The notes: generated by a model not told the origin, from the sequence alone. 64,000 nucleotides of DNA from Aquicella lusitana (GCF_902459475.1 NZ_LR699114.1:2090316-2154315), one strand, 5' to 3'; counted from the stretch's first letter, positions 35,485 through 44,780 are shown. Numbers and translations: made by a program.

Positions 35485-35650
35485 AGTGATTTCTTTTCGG
35501 AATTATCTAATTAACTTGCTCCTATTTTACCCTTCTCAGACTTAAACCAATCTTAAGGCAAGAATGCATTAATAAACTAAATATATTATGAAATCAAAAG
35601 CCTAATTTAAAATCTATTCTATAAAGTAAATAGACAGAAAAATATTTGGT

Positions 35651-35656
35651 TATAAT
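35651..35656 (+). promoter_or_regulatory. -10 box TATAAT before the Cys-rich secreted protein
   Basis: Consensus TATAAT 30 bp before the ATG at 35686, without a good -35. A strong GAAGGAGGG ribosome-binding site (35671-35679) follows. Confidence 0.5.
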
Positions 35657-35685
35657 AGGCAAATAAAGCCGAAGGAGGGCAAGCC

Positions 35686-36084
35686 ATGAAAAAAAATATC
35701 AACCATTTAATTACCATTGCGGTCACAATCCTGCTGTCATGTATGATGAGCCAAGTTTGGGCAGCGCAATCTAAAAATAAAATGATCGTTAAAGGCAAAT
35801 TACCGCAAGGGATCGTCATTAAAAACAATCAGATAACGCTGAAAAAAGGTTATTATTTTGAAAAAGTGTCAAAAAGCCGCGTGAATATCATGGCACGCAC
35901 GCGAGGAGGCACAGGAATCACCGGTTCATTTGATTGCACATGCAACGGGGAAAGTGGCGGCTGTGACGTTATCACAACACCGACCAGCGTCTCTTGCGCC
36001 ACATCCACTTGTAAGTCAAGTTGCTATATGATCACCACGATCCCTGGCAGTCAGGTGCATGGGTATTTATATATGAATAAATAA
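35686..36084 (+). CDS. Small secreted Cys-rich protein, unrecognised
   Basis: 132 aa. A Sec signal peptide (LITIAVTILLSCMMSQVWA, cleavage after about residue 26) precedes a basic region, and the C-terminal 50 residues hold six Cys in a tight cluster (CTC, GGC, SC, TC, SSC). These could form three disulfides or bind metal. GGTGITGSF precedes the cluster. No family recognised. Strong ribosome-binding site and consensus -10 support a real, well-translated gene. It stands alone between convergent neighbours. Confidence 0.72.
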   Translation: MKKNINHLITIAVTILLSCMMSQVWAAQSKNKMIVKGKLPQGIVIKNNQITLKKGYYFEKVSKSRVNIMARTRGGTGITGSFDCTCNGESGGCDVITTPTSVSCATSTCKSSCYMITTIPGSQVHGYLYMNK

Positions 36085-36202
36085 ATATAAGACGCCACTT
36101 CGCAAACGAAGCAACCCAGGGATTTTCGGGCGCTGATTGTGGGGAAACATTGTAATGACATCTCATAAACTGGACATTGGTCATTTTAAAAAATACTCGA
36201 TG

Positions 36203-36239
36203 ATGCTGTCATCCTTCGCTACGGTCAGGATGACAGCAT
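36203..36239. repeat. Dispersed hairpin repeat, copy D
   Basis: ATGCTGTCATCCT (36203-36215) pairs exactly with AGGATGACAGCAT (36227-36239) around TCGCTACGGTC. It is preceded by a GGTCATTTTAAAAAAT stretch like the left flank of copies A and C. It may also act as a terminator-like structure between the convergent genes. Confidence 0.75.
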
Positions 36240-36250
36240 TGGGAACGATA

Positions 36251-36919
36251 TTAACTCACCAGATATTTATCGAACCAATTAATAGCAAGCCGCGCAACAT
36301 CACTCAGCTTGCCTGGCTCTTCAAACAAATGCGTAGCACCTGGAACAATCTCGATTTTTTTTATTCCAGGTAATTTTTCATATGCTTTTTCATTTAATTC
36401 AATAACAGGCTCATCATTGCCCCCAACAATAAGCAAGGTGGCAGCTTTTACTCGTTTCAATGCCTCACCAGCAAGATCAGGCCGGCCACCGCGTGATACA
36501 ACTGCTTTCACAAGATCTTGCTCCTGTGCAGCTGCAACTAAAGCAGCGCCACCGCCTGTGCTAGCTCCAAAATACCCAATGGGTAATTTATTGAGAATAG
36601 GGTTCGTTAGGATCCAATTTGTCGCCGCCAAGAGCCGTGCTGACAGGAAATTGATATCAAATCGATATTCCATGGTTCTATTATCGATTTCTTCTTCTTG
36701 ATGCGTTAAAAGATCAAATAATAATGTTGCGAATTTCGCTTCTTGTAATTCCTTAGCAATAAACTGATTGCGTTGGCTAAAACGGCTACTACCACTGCCG
36801 TGGGCAAAAATAACCATGCCACGAACGCCGCTCGGAATATGCAATAATCCATCGAGGTGCACATCTTCGCAGGGAATGATAACAGGATGTTCCGTATCAA
36901 TTTCAAATTCCAGCATCAT
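36251..36919 (-). CDS. Alpha/beta hydrolase of the dienelactone-hydrolase type
   Basis: 222 aa. The oxyanion region is VIFAHGSGSSRFSQRN, the nucleophile elbow is GYFGASTGGGAAL (Ser in GASTGG), the acid is D in VGGNDEPVIELN and the His is in GATHLFEEPGKL. The substrate is unknown. It overlaps the upstream phosphoribosyltransferase gene by 4 bp; in other bacteria these two modules occur fused in one polypeptide (known of the family). Confidence 0.88.
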   Translation of the reverse strand: MMLEFEIDTEHPVIIPCEDVHLDGLLHIPSGVRGMVIFAHGSGSSRFSQRNQFIAKELQEAKFATLLFDLLTHQEEEIDNRTMEYRFDINFLSARLLAATNWILTNPILNKLPIGYFGASTGGGAALVAAAQEQDLVKAVVSRGGRPDLAGEALKRVKAATLLIVGGNDEPVIELNEKAYEKLPGIKKIEIVPGATHLFEEPGKLSDVARLAINWFDKYLVS

Positions 36920-37608
36920 ATTTTATTCCCGTTTTTTTTAAGTTGCTTTGCCTCTTTTAAAAGAGTATACACTTCTTCATCTTCTGTCTGCGAAAAATCT
37001 TCATACCATGCACCCACGGCATATAAGCTGGATGGTTTTAAGGGGCAATACAATTCATCCACCATAAGTTGTAATTTTTCGCACAGCGAAGGATCGGCGA
37101 CAGGTACAGCAAGAATAATTTTTTTAGGCTTCTGTTGTTTAAGAGCATTAATCGCAGCACGAACAGTGGCACCGGTTGCAATTCCATCATCAACCAGAAT
37201 AATGATTTTTTCTTTAAGAGAGGGGAATGGCTGGCTGCCTCGATATGCCGCATTACGACGATTCAATTCCTGCTTTTCCTCCGCAATCACTGCCTGTATC
37301 GCAGACTCGGGGATTTGCAGGTGCTCCACGATATCTTCGTTAAATACAGCTGTGCCTCCCGTTGCAATGGCACCCATCGCCAGCTCACTGTGTCCTGGTA
37401 CACCCAGCTTTCGCACAATAAAAACGTCGAGCGGTGCCTGTAGTGCTTTAGCAATTTCAAATGCAACCGGCACGCCTCCGCGCGGCAAAGCAAGCACAAT
37501 AACATCATCCTGGCCAGCATAAGCACTTAAGGCCCTCGCCAATATTTTTCCTGCTTCTTTGCGATTACGATACCTTTCCATAATATTAAAATTCTGGGCC
37601 ATAAACAT
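36916..37608 (-). CDS. Phosphoribosyltransferase-fold protein
   Basis: 230 aa at most. Family members normally begin near MERYRNRKEAG, which here is ATG 37581; no ribosome-binding site distinguishes the starts at 37608, 37602 and 37581. The PRPP-binding loop is IILVDDGIATGATVRAAI (DDGIATGAT). LPRGGVPVAFEIAKAL is a second conserved block. The reaction is unknown. It is co-translated with the downstream alpha/beta hydrolase. Confidence 0.88.
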   Translation of the reverse strand: MFMAQNFNIMERYRNRKEAGKILARALSAYAGQDDVIVLALPRGGVPVAFEIAKALQAPLDVFIVRKLGVPGHSELAMGAIATGGTAVFNEDIVEHLQIPESAIQAVIAEEKQELNRRNAAYRGSQPFPSLKEKIIILVDDGIATGATVRAAINALKQQKPKKIILAVPVADPSLCEKLQLMVDELYCPLKPSSLYAVGAWYEDFSQTEDEEVYTLLKEAKQLKKNGNKI

Positions 37609-37777
37609 AGAATGGTCAAATACATACGGACTCTCTCTATTAGAATCACTATGTTACAGCTAACTCAGCCTATCAAGAGCAGGGATATGCTTGCAGAAGA
37701 AAAATATGGTAGATTAGTATTAGCCTCAAAGGATATTGGGTTAGATTTAGATCTAAATTTAAACAAGGAGAGAGTTT

Positions 37778-38491
37778 ATGGCTTACACAAGGCATGAAGC
37801 CGCAGCACATGAGACTATGATAATCGTTGGCGGCTGGTCAATGGTTATCTTTGCGATCTTGTTTGTGGGCATCACTTTATTAATTGATAACTTGGCTCAA
37901 GCCCAAACCATGCTGTATGGTATGGAACAGCACAATTTATTTAAAGTGGCTGCCGGCTCTGAAACCATTCGCACATTACTCGTTATTTATGCGCTTCTTC
38001 CCTTATTATTAATTCCCGGTTCTGTAGGTACATTTTATGCCTTCATTGAACCTCACGAAGCCAATATGCGATGCGGTATGTATTTTGCAACAGCAGGCGC
38101 ACTTGCGTTAACCATCAGTTTGATGATGCTACCCAGTATCAACTGGCATCTGGTGACTTATATTCAAGCTAAAACTGGCGAATCTCAATCAAACCTTATC
38201 ATCATGCTGCAATCTTTGCACAGTTATTTAGGTGTTTTCGTCGGCGATTTGGTGGGCTTTGGTTGCCTTCTCATCTGGTTCTTCATTACCAGCTTTGTCA
38301 TGCTGCGCACTACGGTAATGCCCCATGCAGTCGGCGTTATACAACTTATCATTGCTATTATTGCCACACTCATCCTTGCCTTGCGTTACAGCGGCCTTAT
38401 TCCGGATGTGCACATTAACGTTCAAGCCCCTGGTATCATCGCGCTCTGGATATTTATAACGGGAATTGGTCTGATCTCACTGCGTAAATAA
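37778..38491 (+). CDS. Six-helix membrane protein of unknown function
   Basis: 237 aa, RBS AAGGAGAG 5 nt before the ATG. Six hydrophobic segments are spaced through the protein, such as SMVIFAILFVGITLLI, LLVIYALLPLLLIPGSVG, ALALTISLMMLPSI, LVGFGCLLIWFFITSFVML and LIIAIIATLILAL. It has no recognised motif; the layout resembles DUF4386-type proteins. Monocistronic, closed by a clear terminator. Confidence 0.75.
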   Translation: MAYTRHEAAAHETMIIVGGWSMVIFAILFVGITLLIDNLAQAQTMLYGMEQHNLFKVAAGSETIRTLLVIYALLPLLLIPGSVGTFYAFIEPHEANMRCGMYFATAGALALTISLMMLPSINWHLVTYIQAKTGESQSNLIIMLQSLHSYLGVFVGDLVGFGCLLIWFFITSFVMLRTTVMPHAVGVIQLIIAIIATLILALRYSGLIPDVHINVQAPGIIALWIFITGIGLISLRK

Positions 38492-38516
38492 AGCCTGTCA
38501 TTCTCTTTACTGTTTT

Positions 38517-38548
38517 AAAAACCCTTGCTGAATCAGCAAGGGTTTTTT
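38517..38548 (+). terminator. Strong terminator, bidirectional by sequence
   Basis: ACCCTTGCTG (38521-38530), loop AAT, CAGCAAGGGT (38534-38543), then a T run; AAAA precedes the stem on the other side. It closes the membrane-protein gene (+) and can also stop transcription arriving from mnmE (-). Confidence 0.92.
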
Positions 38549-38614
38549 ATGAAACTCATAACAAATCAAATTTATTAAAATAAGATGGTTAATTTCTTTA
38601 AAGATATAAATCCA

Positions 38615-39970
38615 TTATTTCCCTATACAGAAGTTAGAAAATATGCGTCCCAACAAATCATCCGGGGTAAATTCGCCCGTTATTTCACTTAGTGCAAGCT
38701 GGGCCAAGCGTAAATCTTCTGCAGCAAGCTCACACGACCTAAATACTTTCATTTGCGTTATACTGGCTTGAACAAGCGCAAAAGCCCTTGCTAATACGTC
38801 AAGATGGCGTCTTCGCGCAAGGAAAATTCCCTCGGTCGTATCAGTGAAGCCAACCAAAGATTTAATATGCTTTTTGAGCAACGCAATTCCGTCCCCTGTT
38901 TTTGCCGACAGCGCAATAGTGGCATTTTCATTCTCATTTTTGATAGAAGGCTGAGACTGGATCAGGTCAATTTTATTATGAATAAAAATGACTGGACGAG
39001 AAGCAATAATATCTGGCAATCCTTCTATGGAAGCGGATTTGCTCGCATCCAGCACGTATAACACAAGATCTGCTTTTTCAATTTCATGATAAGCGCGTTT
39101 TATTCCTTCCTGCTCAACTCGATCTTCGCTATCACGTAACCCCGCTGTATCAATAATATGAATAGGCATGCCATCGATCAGAATATAATCGCGCAGCACA
39201 TCACGTGTGGTACCAGGAATATCCGTTACAATAGCAAGTTCTTTTCCACTCAGCCTATTGAGCAAACTGGATTTGCCTACATTCGGTTCCCCTGCAATCA
39301 CAGCCGTAATACCTTCACGCAGAAGGCTACCATGTTTTGCTTTCTGCTGTATGGCTGTTAATTCATCAAGAATGTTTTCAAGTTCCGTACTGATTTTTTC
39401 CATGCTTAAAAAATCAATTTCTTCTTCGGAAAAATCAATCGCTGCTTCAATAAACATGCGCACCCGAATCACTTTTTCATTAATCGCCTGGATTTCGTTC
39501 GAAAAGGCGCCTTGCAAGGAACGTACGGCAAGCCGGGCAGCTTGTCTAGAAGAGGCATCTATTAAATCAGCAATCGCTTCTGCTTGAGCCAAATCAATTT
39601 TTCCGTTTAGAAATGCACGTTCGGAAAATTCACCCGGGCGGGCGAGCCGAGCACCCAGGTTTATCAGGCGCTGGAGAAGTAAATCCACCACCACAGGGCC
39701 CCCATGTCCTTGCAGCTCCAATACATCTTCACCCGTAAAGGAATGTGGGTTAGGAAAATAAAGCGCAATACCCTCATCAATAACTTCGCCCGATACCTCT
39801 TTAAAAGGAAGATATACTGCTTGTCGAGGTGCAAGCACTTCTCCCCAAAGATCCAGCATCATTTTTTTGACCAGCGGGCCCGATACACGCACAATCGCAA
39901 TCCCGCCGCGTCCCGGAGGTGTCGCTTGAGCTACGATGGTATCTGTAATGATGGGAAGGCTATGAGTCAT
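38615..39970 (-). CDS. mnmE: tRNA modification GTPase MnmE
   Basis: 451 aa. With MnmG (not in view) it installs the cmnm5 group on U34 of tRNAs. The N-terminal folate-binding domain ([20 protein letters not shown]; short anchor [12 protein letters not shown]) is followed by helices and an inserted G domain: [30 protein letters not shown] and HNKIDL. The invariant C-terminal FCIGK is present. It is the last gene of rpmH-rnpA-yidD-yidC-mnmE, 163 bp after yidC with a repeat between. Confidence 0.98.
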   Translation of the reverse strand: MTHSLPIITDTIVAQATPPGRGGIAIVRVSGPLVKKMMLDLWGEVLAPRQAVYLPFKEVSGEVIDEGIALYFPNPHSFTGEDVLELQGHGGPVVVDLLLQRLINLGARLARPGEFSERAFLNGKIDLAQAEAIADLIDASSRQAARLAVRSLQGAFSNEIQAINEKVIRVRMFIEAAIDFSEEEIDFLSMEKISTELENILDELTAIQQKAKHGSLLREGITAVIAGEPNVGKSSLLNRLSGKELAIVTDIPGTTRDVLRDYILIDGMPIHIIDTAGLRDSEDRVEQEGIKRAYHEIEKADLVLYVLDASKSASIEGLPDIIASRPVIFIHNKIDLIQSQPSIKNENENATIALSAKTGDGIALLKKHIKSLVGFTDTTEGIFLARRRHLDVLARAFALVQASITQMKVFRSCELAAEDLRLAQLALSEITGEFTPDDLLGRIFSNFCIGK

Positions 39971-40058
39971 AATTGAAGGGTAGGGTAGTTATTCACTCGT
40001 TCGTTATTTCTACTGTGTAATACAAGGCGAAAAATACGTTATATCCTCGCTTACCCCC

Positions 40059-40099
40059 GTCATTCAGGATAAATGGATTCCCGCTTACGCGGGAATGAC
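40059..40099. repeat. REP-like hairpin of a second type
   Basis: Outer arms GTCATTC (40059-40065) and GAATGAC (40093-40099); inner TTCCCGC (40078-40084) pairs with GCGGGAA (40089-40095, partly shared). A fragment with the same GCGGGAATGAC end occurs near 27760. It lies between yidC and mnmE. Confidence 0.65.
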
Positions 40100-40133
40100 C
40101 ATATTGAGTAACAAACGCTGTGTGCGCTGCCGA

Positions 40134-41834
40134 TTATCCTTTTGCCTTTCGAGCATGTGACTCTTTTTCAAGCTTATGCATAATGTACCATTGTTGCATA
40201 AACGACAGGGTATTGTTCACAAACCAGTACAGCATCAAACCTGCCGGAAAATTGGCGAACATGATTGTGAATACCACAGGCATCGCCATCATTATTTTCG
40301 CCTGCAAAGGATCTGGCGGAGGTGGGCTCAACCGCTGTTGAATAAACATGGAAATGCCCATCAGGATCGGCAGGATATAATAAGGATCATGCTGGGAAAG
40401 ATCGCGAATCCAGAGAATGAAAGGAGCTTGCCGCAATTCCACGCTTTCTACCAAAACCCAGTATAAAGCAATAAAGACGGGAATTTGAATAAGAATAGGC
40501 AGGCATCCGCTCATCGGATTTACTTTTTCTTGGCGATATAATTCCAATGTCGCCTGCGTCAGCTTCTGTCTATCATCGCCGTAGCGTTCTTTCAGCGCTT
40601 CGATACGCGGCTGCAGTCTTTTCAAGGCGCTCATCGAGCGATAGCTCTTGGCAGACAATTGATAAAACAGCAGCTTGATGATGATGGTTACCATCACAAT
40701 GGACCAACCCCAGTTGCCTACAACTTCGTAAATCTTCTGCATCATCCAGAAAATGGCGACGGAAATAAACCAGAACCAGCCAAAATCAATGGTCAACTGC
40801 AAATTAGGCGCCGCTTTTTCCAGGCGATCCGCAATCGCAGGGCCAGTATAAAGCTTGGATTCCGTATAGAATTTACTTCCTGGTGCAACCGACAGGGCCG
40901 GCCCGATCATGCCAATCGTGTAAAGCCCATTGGGTGTCACACGGGAATAATAAGTAGAAGTCGCTGTCTTAGGCGGGATCCAGGCAGTAATAAAGTAATG
41001 CTGTATCATGGCCGCCCAGCCGTCTTGGCCTACCAGGTTGAGATTATTCTGATGCATTTCCTTGAACGTCACTTTCTGGAACGGCTTTTGAGGCGTTGAA
41101 ACTGCGGCGCCAAAATAGGTTGCCAGATTCACAAAACCACCCTGGCTGGGGGGCGGATTATCCGTGCGCATCAATTGAGTATAAAGGTTGCCTTCCCACG
41201 TCTGTTGGGATTGATTAATGATCTCATAACCCACTTTTACTTCGTAACTATCACGGATAAAAGTGAATACCTTGCTTACCTTAACACCATCTTTTTGCCA
41301 GTCGAGCCTGACGGTCAGATCATTTTCACCCGGATTAAGAGTATAGGATGGTTTATCTGAAGTATAAAGCGCCTGGCTTTCCGGAGTATCCGGTCCCAGT
41401 TTGCTTAACAAACCGCTTTCTGCAATATAACGGGATTTAGCATCATCATTCAGCAAGGAAAACGGTGTTTTGGAGCCCAGCGATTCCGGATATTTCAATA
41501 ACTTGGCTTCAATGATATCGCCACCACGGGTATCAATCGTTACCTCGAGCACATCTGTCGTGACCTTTATCAGTTTTCCCATTGCAGGTGGCGCAGCAAG
41601 AGAAGGAACACCTGACTGGGCAGCCGTTGCCATACTGGCTGCGGCAGGTGCACTGACTGCCGTGTCTGTCGCCTGGGGAATATACCGGCCGGAAGGCATC
41701 TCTTTTGTTTCAACCGGAACAGGAAGTTCAGGCTTGGGATGGTCTTTTTCCCAAGCCTGGAAAAGTAAAAAGCTGACAATCACCAGAAGGATATAAAGTG
41801 TAACTCGGATGTAATCTTGTAATTTCTCTAACAT
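40134..41834 (-). CDS. yidC: Membrane protein insertase YidC
   Basis: 566 aa. It inserts and folds inner-membrane proteins, including AtpE. The N-terminal anchor (YIRVTLYILLVIVSFLLF) is followed by a large periplasmic beta domain (about 60-340). The conserved C-terminal insertase core has WGWSIVMVTIIIKLLFYQL, MSGCLPILIQIPVFIALYWVL and MPVVFTIMFANFPAGLMLYW. Short periplasmic linker rich in Ala/Pro at about 45-85. Confidence 0.98.
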   Translation of the reverse strand: MLEKLQDYIRVTLYILLVIVSFLLFQAWEKDHPKPELPVPVETKEMPSGRYIPQATDTAVSAPAAASMATAAQSGVPSLAAPPAMGKLIKVTTDVLEVTIDTRGGDIIEAKLLKYPESLGSKTPFSLLNDDAKSRYIAESGLLSKLGPDTPESQALYTSDKPSYTLNPGENDLTVRLDWQKDGVKVSKVFTFIRDSYEVKVGYEIINQSQQTWEGNLYTQLMRTDNPPPSQGGFVNLATYFGAAVSTPQKPFQKVTFKEMHQNNLNLVGQDGWAAMIQHYFITAWIPPKTATSTYYSRVTPNGLYTIGMIGPALSVAPGSKFYTESKLYTGPAIADRLEKAAPNLQLTIDFGWFWFISVAIFWMMQKIYEVVGNWGWSIVMVTIIIKLLFYQLSAKSYRSMSALKRLQPRIEALKERYGDDRQKLTQATLELYRQEKVNPMSGCLPILIQIPVFIALYWVLVESVELRQAPFILWIRDLSQHDPYYILPILMGISMFIQQRLSPPPPDPLQAKIMMAMPVVFTIMFANFPAGLMLYWFVNNTLSFMQQWYIMHKLEKESHARKAKG

Positions 41835-41863
41835 AGTCGACTTCTAAACCGTTTTAGTGAGGA

Positions 41864-42097
41864 TTATTTAGGTACAGGGTCCATACCGCCCGGATGCCAT
41901 GGATGACACCGCAACAGCCGCATGATCATGAGGCGACACCCCTTTAAACAGCCATGGCGTTTGATCGCTTCCATGGCATAAGTAGAGCAGGTCGGCTCAA
42001 ATCGGCAACAATGTCCCAGCAAGGCACTGATAGCAAGGCGATACAGGCGAATCAGGCTGATTAAGACAGCCGTGAACATTTTATTAATGCTTGCCAT
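41864..42097 (-). CDS. yidD: YidD membrane protein insertion efficiency factor
   Basis: 77 aa. The three-Cys family pattern is present: [19 protein letters not shown] and [12 protein letters not shown], ending in DPVP. It overlaps rnpA by 37 bp and precedes yidC by 29 bp, the usual order. Confidence 0.95.
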   Translation of the reverse strand: MASINKMFTAVLISLIRLYRLAISALLGHCCRFEPTCSTYAMEAIKRHGCLKGCRLMIMRLLRCHPWHPGGMDPVPK

Positions 42098-42453
42098 AAG
42101 TTCCCAATGTCATCTCGCAATATTTTTTTGCCCTGCAAAGAGCGCAGGAGGGACGTACATTCTGAACGCACCAGTACAATGATATCAAGCCCTTTTAGTG
42201 CTTCCTGGTGGTGCCGGAAGCTTTCGCGAATCACCCGCCTTAACTGGTTTCTGGCTACGGCTGTTTTGATGTGATGCTTGCCAACAATGATGCCTAATCG
42301 CGCATGTGAACGCTCATTAGGCCTGTACAGGGCAAGTAAGTATTTATGCGCGACTTTACCAGGCTTGGCAAACACAAACTGGAATTCCTGTTTGGTTTTC
42401 AGCCTGCTGGTACGGGTGAATTTAGACAGCGAGTCTTGCCCGCCCTTTAGCAC
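42061..42453 (-). CDS. rnpA: Ribonuclease P protein component
   Basis: 130 aa with a GTG start at 42453 inside the end of rpmH. The RNR motif region is [18 protein letters not shown], and ARLGIIVGK is the substrate-binding strand. Overlap with rpmH (32 bp) and yidD (37 bp) makes the block tightly coupled. A later start, a TTG beginning [10 protein letters not shown], would give a more usual length. Confidence 0.95.
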   Translation of the reverse strand: MLKGGQDSLSKFTRTSRLKTKQEFQFVFAKPGKVAHKYLLALYRPNERSHARLGIIVGKHHIKTAVARNQLRRVIRESFRHHQEALKGLDIIVLVRSECTSLLRSLQGKKILRDDIGNLWQALIKCSRLS

Positions 42454-42556
42454 GACGCCGGCTCAATACAGCACGTCCATTTTTGGTTGCCATACGGGCA
42501 CGGAATCCGTGGGTTCTTTTTCTTTTTAAAACACTAGGTTGATAAGTTCTTTTCAT
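42422..42556 (-). CDS. rpmH: Ribosomal protein L34
   Basis: 44 aa, too short for most gene callers. It reads [20 protein letters not shown] and ends in GRARLAV, the invariant L34 pattern. The ATG is at 42556, 41 bp from the -10 box. It is the first gene of the rpmH-rnpA-yidD-yidC-mnmE block. Confidence 0.97.
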   Translation of the reverse strand: MKRTYQPSVLKRKRTHGFRARMATKNGRAVLSRRRAKGRARLAV

Positions 42557-42596
42557 AGCTAATCCAATCCCAAATTACTTTCTCTAGAGGGGGCTT

Positions 42597-42625
42597 ATCT
42601 TAGGGGGAGCCGGAAAATTTGTCAA
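42597..42625 (-). promoter_or_regulatory. Sigma70 promoter of the rpmH block
   Basis: On the minus strand: TTGACA (42620-42625), 17-bp spacer, TAAGAT (42597-42602). A perfect -35 and correct spacing. Confidence 0.8.
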
Positions 42626-42687
42626 TTGATCTGGCTATTTAGCTAGTATCTTCGTTATATATATATTATTACCCCGATTTAAGATTT

Positions 42688-42710
42688 TGTTCACAAATTG
42701 AACATATAAT
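42688..42710 (+). promoter_or_regulatory. Operator-like palindrome abutting a consensus -10 box
   Basis: TGTTCA-CAAAT-TGAACA (42688-42704) is a perfect 6+6 inverted repeat directly followed by TATAAT (42705-42710). The palindrome fills the -35/-10 spacer, so a bound dimer would block RNA polymerase. The calpain-like gene starts 28 bp on. No good -35 is visible. Confidence 0.6.
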
Positions 42711-42738
42711 AAGTAAATATTATGCGAGGTATAAAGAG

Positions 42739-44763
42739 ATGCTGAGCCATCAGGTAGTTAGTGCTTATCAAGCAACAGAAGGAGCACGCCACATTCGAAT
42801 GGAAATTCGGGATAGTGACCTGAAAAAAGAAATGGCCAAAGGTCTCGTTTTTGTCAAAGCAGACCTTCATCAGATCAAGACTGTTCCTCCCAAAGTCACG
42901 GACATTCAACAATTCGGCATTGGCAACTGCTATCTTCTTTCCACTTTGAGTACCATCCTTGAACGTGATCCCGCTTATATCAACAAGATTTTAAAAATAA
43001 ATGAAAACGGCGACGTGGAAGTCACGCTATATGATGTAGAAGATCCAAATAAAATTTTTACGTATGTCATGGACCCCACCAAGATAGTCGGGCGCAACCG
43101 ATTTCTGCCTCTAGGCAGAAATACCCACAGCCATGACGCCATTTATATGATTGAAAAGGCTTATGCCTTCCATCATATGATCGTGGATCAAAATAAATAT
43201 ACTGAAGATCAAGAATACATTATTGAAGCATTGCTTAATAACAAACATAATATCCATAAGGCATTCGCTGAACTGACATCACACCCCAAAAAAACACTTC
43301 CGCCAAGCTTTAAAAATTTAAAGTTAGCTGACGTAGAAAGCACAGAAAAAAGCTTTGCGAAGCATCGCGTTGATCATAAATCGGGGCTGACTTCAGGGAG
43401 CTCCCGTGTGGCTTATGCTTCATTACTTGGTGTAAAAGCATTACGTCATGATCTTGAGACTGAAATTGATGAGGATTACTTTTTTGCTACATTTCTAAGT
43501 CACATAGCCACCTTCAACGCTTCTTATTTAACCGGTGAGAAATTACCCGACAATATAAATACATTGTTAGAAAAAAAGTTAGTTGATAAGGCAAAGCTGT
43601 ACCTGAATAAAATATTTGGCGATTACCGTTCGCCTGAAGCTATTTATTTCATTCGATGCATTGATTTCAAAACATCCGCTTCTCTTGTCCAGGAAAATAG
43701 ACCCTTTTTTGAATACATCCATGTGCTTGATAGTGCCCGTGAATCAATCAAAACAAAATTCAATAAATACATGACGCTGACTGATGTAAGCAACGTGGAA
43801 GAAAGGGCTAAGCAGAAAATTTTTCACTTCATTGATAAAGAAATACCCTACAAACGCGGATTGAAAACCCACACTACTTCAGCGCAAGACGAAAATTATG
43901 AATATATAAAAGAACAGCTTCAACAAGGACAGTTGGTAACGCTGTCTACCAAAGAAGGTGTGGGCAAAAAAATGGTGAAAAACAGAATATCCAAAACGGG
44001 TGAACCTTTATCAAAAGGTCTTGCGGGTTCACATTCCTATCAGGTTGAAAATTGTTATGAACGTGATGGACGCAAGTATGTTCTGCTGAGAAATCCGTGG
44101 GGCAGATACGTGCGCGATTATGAATATAAATCCAAAACAGTAGGCGGTCATAAAATAGATGTGCTAAGCGCGAAGGCCAAATTACAAATTGGCAGTTTTT
44201 CACTTTTCTACAAAGTTAAAGCAAAATTATTTCAGGCTTTTGGTATTAAAGGCGCGAGCAAACGCCAAAATCCGCGATCGTTTCCTATTTCCAATCCGGC
44301 TGTTCCTTTGGCTCACTCTCAAGATTACTATGAACAAAATGGTTTTTTTGAAGTGGAAATCTCGGACGTTACCAAACGATTTGACTCCATCAGCTTGACC
44401 AGTAAAAAAGGAAGTGTCACACCCGTCATCAAACCGGCTAATAGATCTTGTATACTTGCATTTTTGCGTGCCATGATCTCGGGAAACACAATGGGCATGA
44501 ATCACGTGAAAAACTTTTTCAACGCCATGCTCTTAGATAAATCCGATCCTCAAGTGCAGCTAGACATCTCAGCAGCATTAGCCATCCATTACAAGCTCAT
44601 CGGTAACGAGGAGCTTTCAGCAAAATGGCTTGCCAAGCTTGGCACTAATTGGACTTTAGAAGAAGCTGTCTCGCACCTTCAGCGCGAATATCAAAAGGAC
44701 CTGCCGGATTTCACTCATATCTTATCCTCCGGCGCTGTTGTAGCTAATCAAAAGCGCAGTTAA
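42739..44763 (+). CDS. Calpain-like cysteine protease with a long insert
   Basis: 674 aa, no signal peptide or membrane helix. The full C2 (calpain) catalytic triad is visible in order: C64 in FGIGNCYLLSTLSTI (calpain GDCW.L), H432 in GLAGSHSYQVENCY (calpain GHAYSV), and N452 in VLLRNPWGRY (calpain LRNPWG). About 367 residues separate Cys and His, roughly twice the usual distance, so there is a large insertion (about 170-370). After the core (to about 540) a 130-residue helical tail follows. No calcium-binding or C2-like domain is recognisable. It has its own promoter, stands alone and reads against the rpmH block. A host-directed secreted protease is a plausible role, but inferred. Confidence 0.85.
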   Translation: MLSHQVVSAYQATEGARHIRMEIRDSDLKKEMAKGLVFVKADLHQIKTVPPKVTDIQQFGIGNCYLLSTLSTILERDPAYINKILKINENGDVEVTLYDVEDPNKIFTYVMDPTKIVGRNRFLPLGRNTHSHDAIYMIEKAYAFHHMIVDQNKYTEDQEYIIEALLNNKHNIHKAFAELTSHPKKTLPPSFKNLKLADVESTEKSFAKHRVDHKSGLTSGSSRVAYASLLGVKALRHDLETEIDEDYFFATFLSHIATFNASYLTGEKLPDNINTLLEKKLVDKAKLYLNKIFGDYRSPEAIYFIRCIDFKTSASLVQENRPFFEYIHVLDSARESIKTKFNKYMTLTDVSNVEERAKQKIFHFIDKEIPYKRGLKTHTTSAQDENYEYIKEQLQQGQLVTLSTKEGVGKKMVKNRISKTGEPLSKGLAGSHSYQVENCYERDGRKYVLLRNPWGRYVRDYEYKSKTVGGHKIDVLSAKAKLQIGSFSLFYKVKAKLFQAFGIKGASKRQNPRSFPISNPAVPLAHSQDYYEQNGFFEVEISDVTKRFDSISLTSKKGSVTPVIKPANRSCILAFLRAMISGNTMGMNHVKNFFNAMLLDKSDPQVQLDISAALAIHYKLIGNEELSAKWLAKLGTNWTLEEAVSHLQREYQKDLPDFTHILSSGAVVANQKRS

Positions 44764-44780
44764 ATCCAGTTACCTATTTC

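Noticed and set aside
37612..37797. 61-codon plus-strand frame before the membrane protein
   Set aside because: It overlaps the well-supported start at 37778, has no ribosome-binding site and crosses the promoter region.
40120..40466. Plus-strand frames inside yidC and other housekeeping genes
   Set aside because: They are antisense shadows of strongly conserved genes.
42722..42745. Seven-codon upstream frame overlapping the start of the calpain-like gene
   Set aside because: No ribosome-binding site of its own; easily arises by chance.
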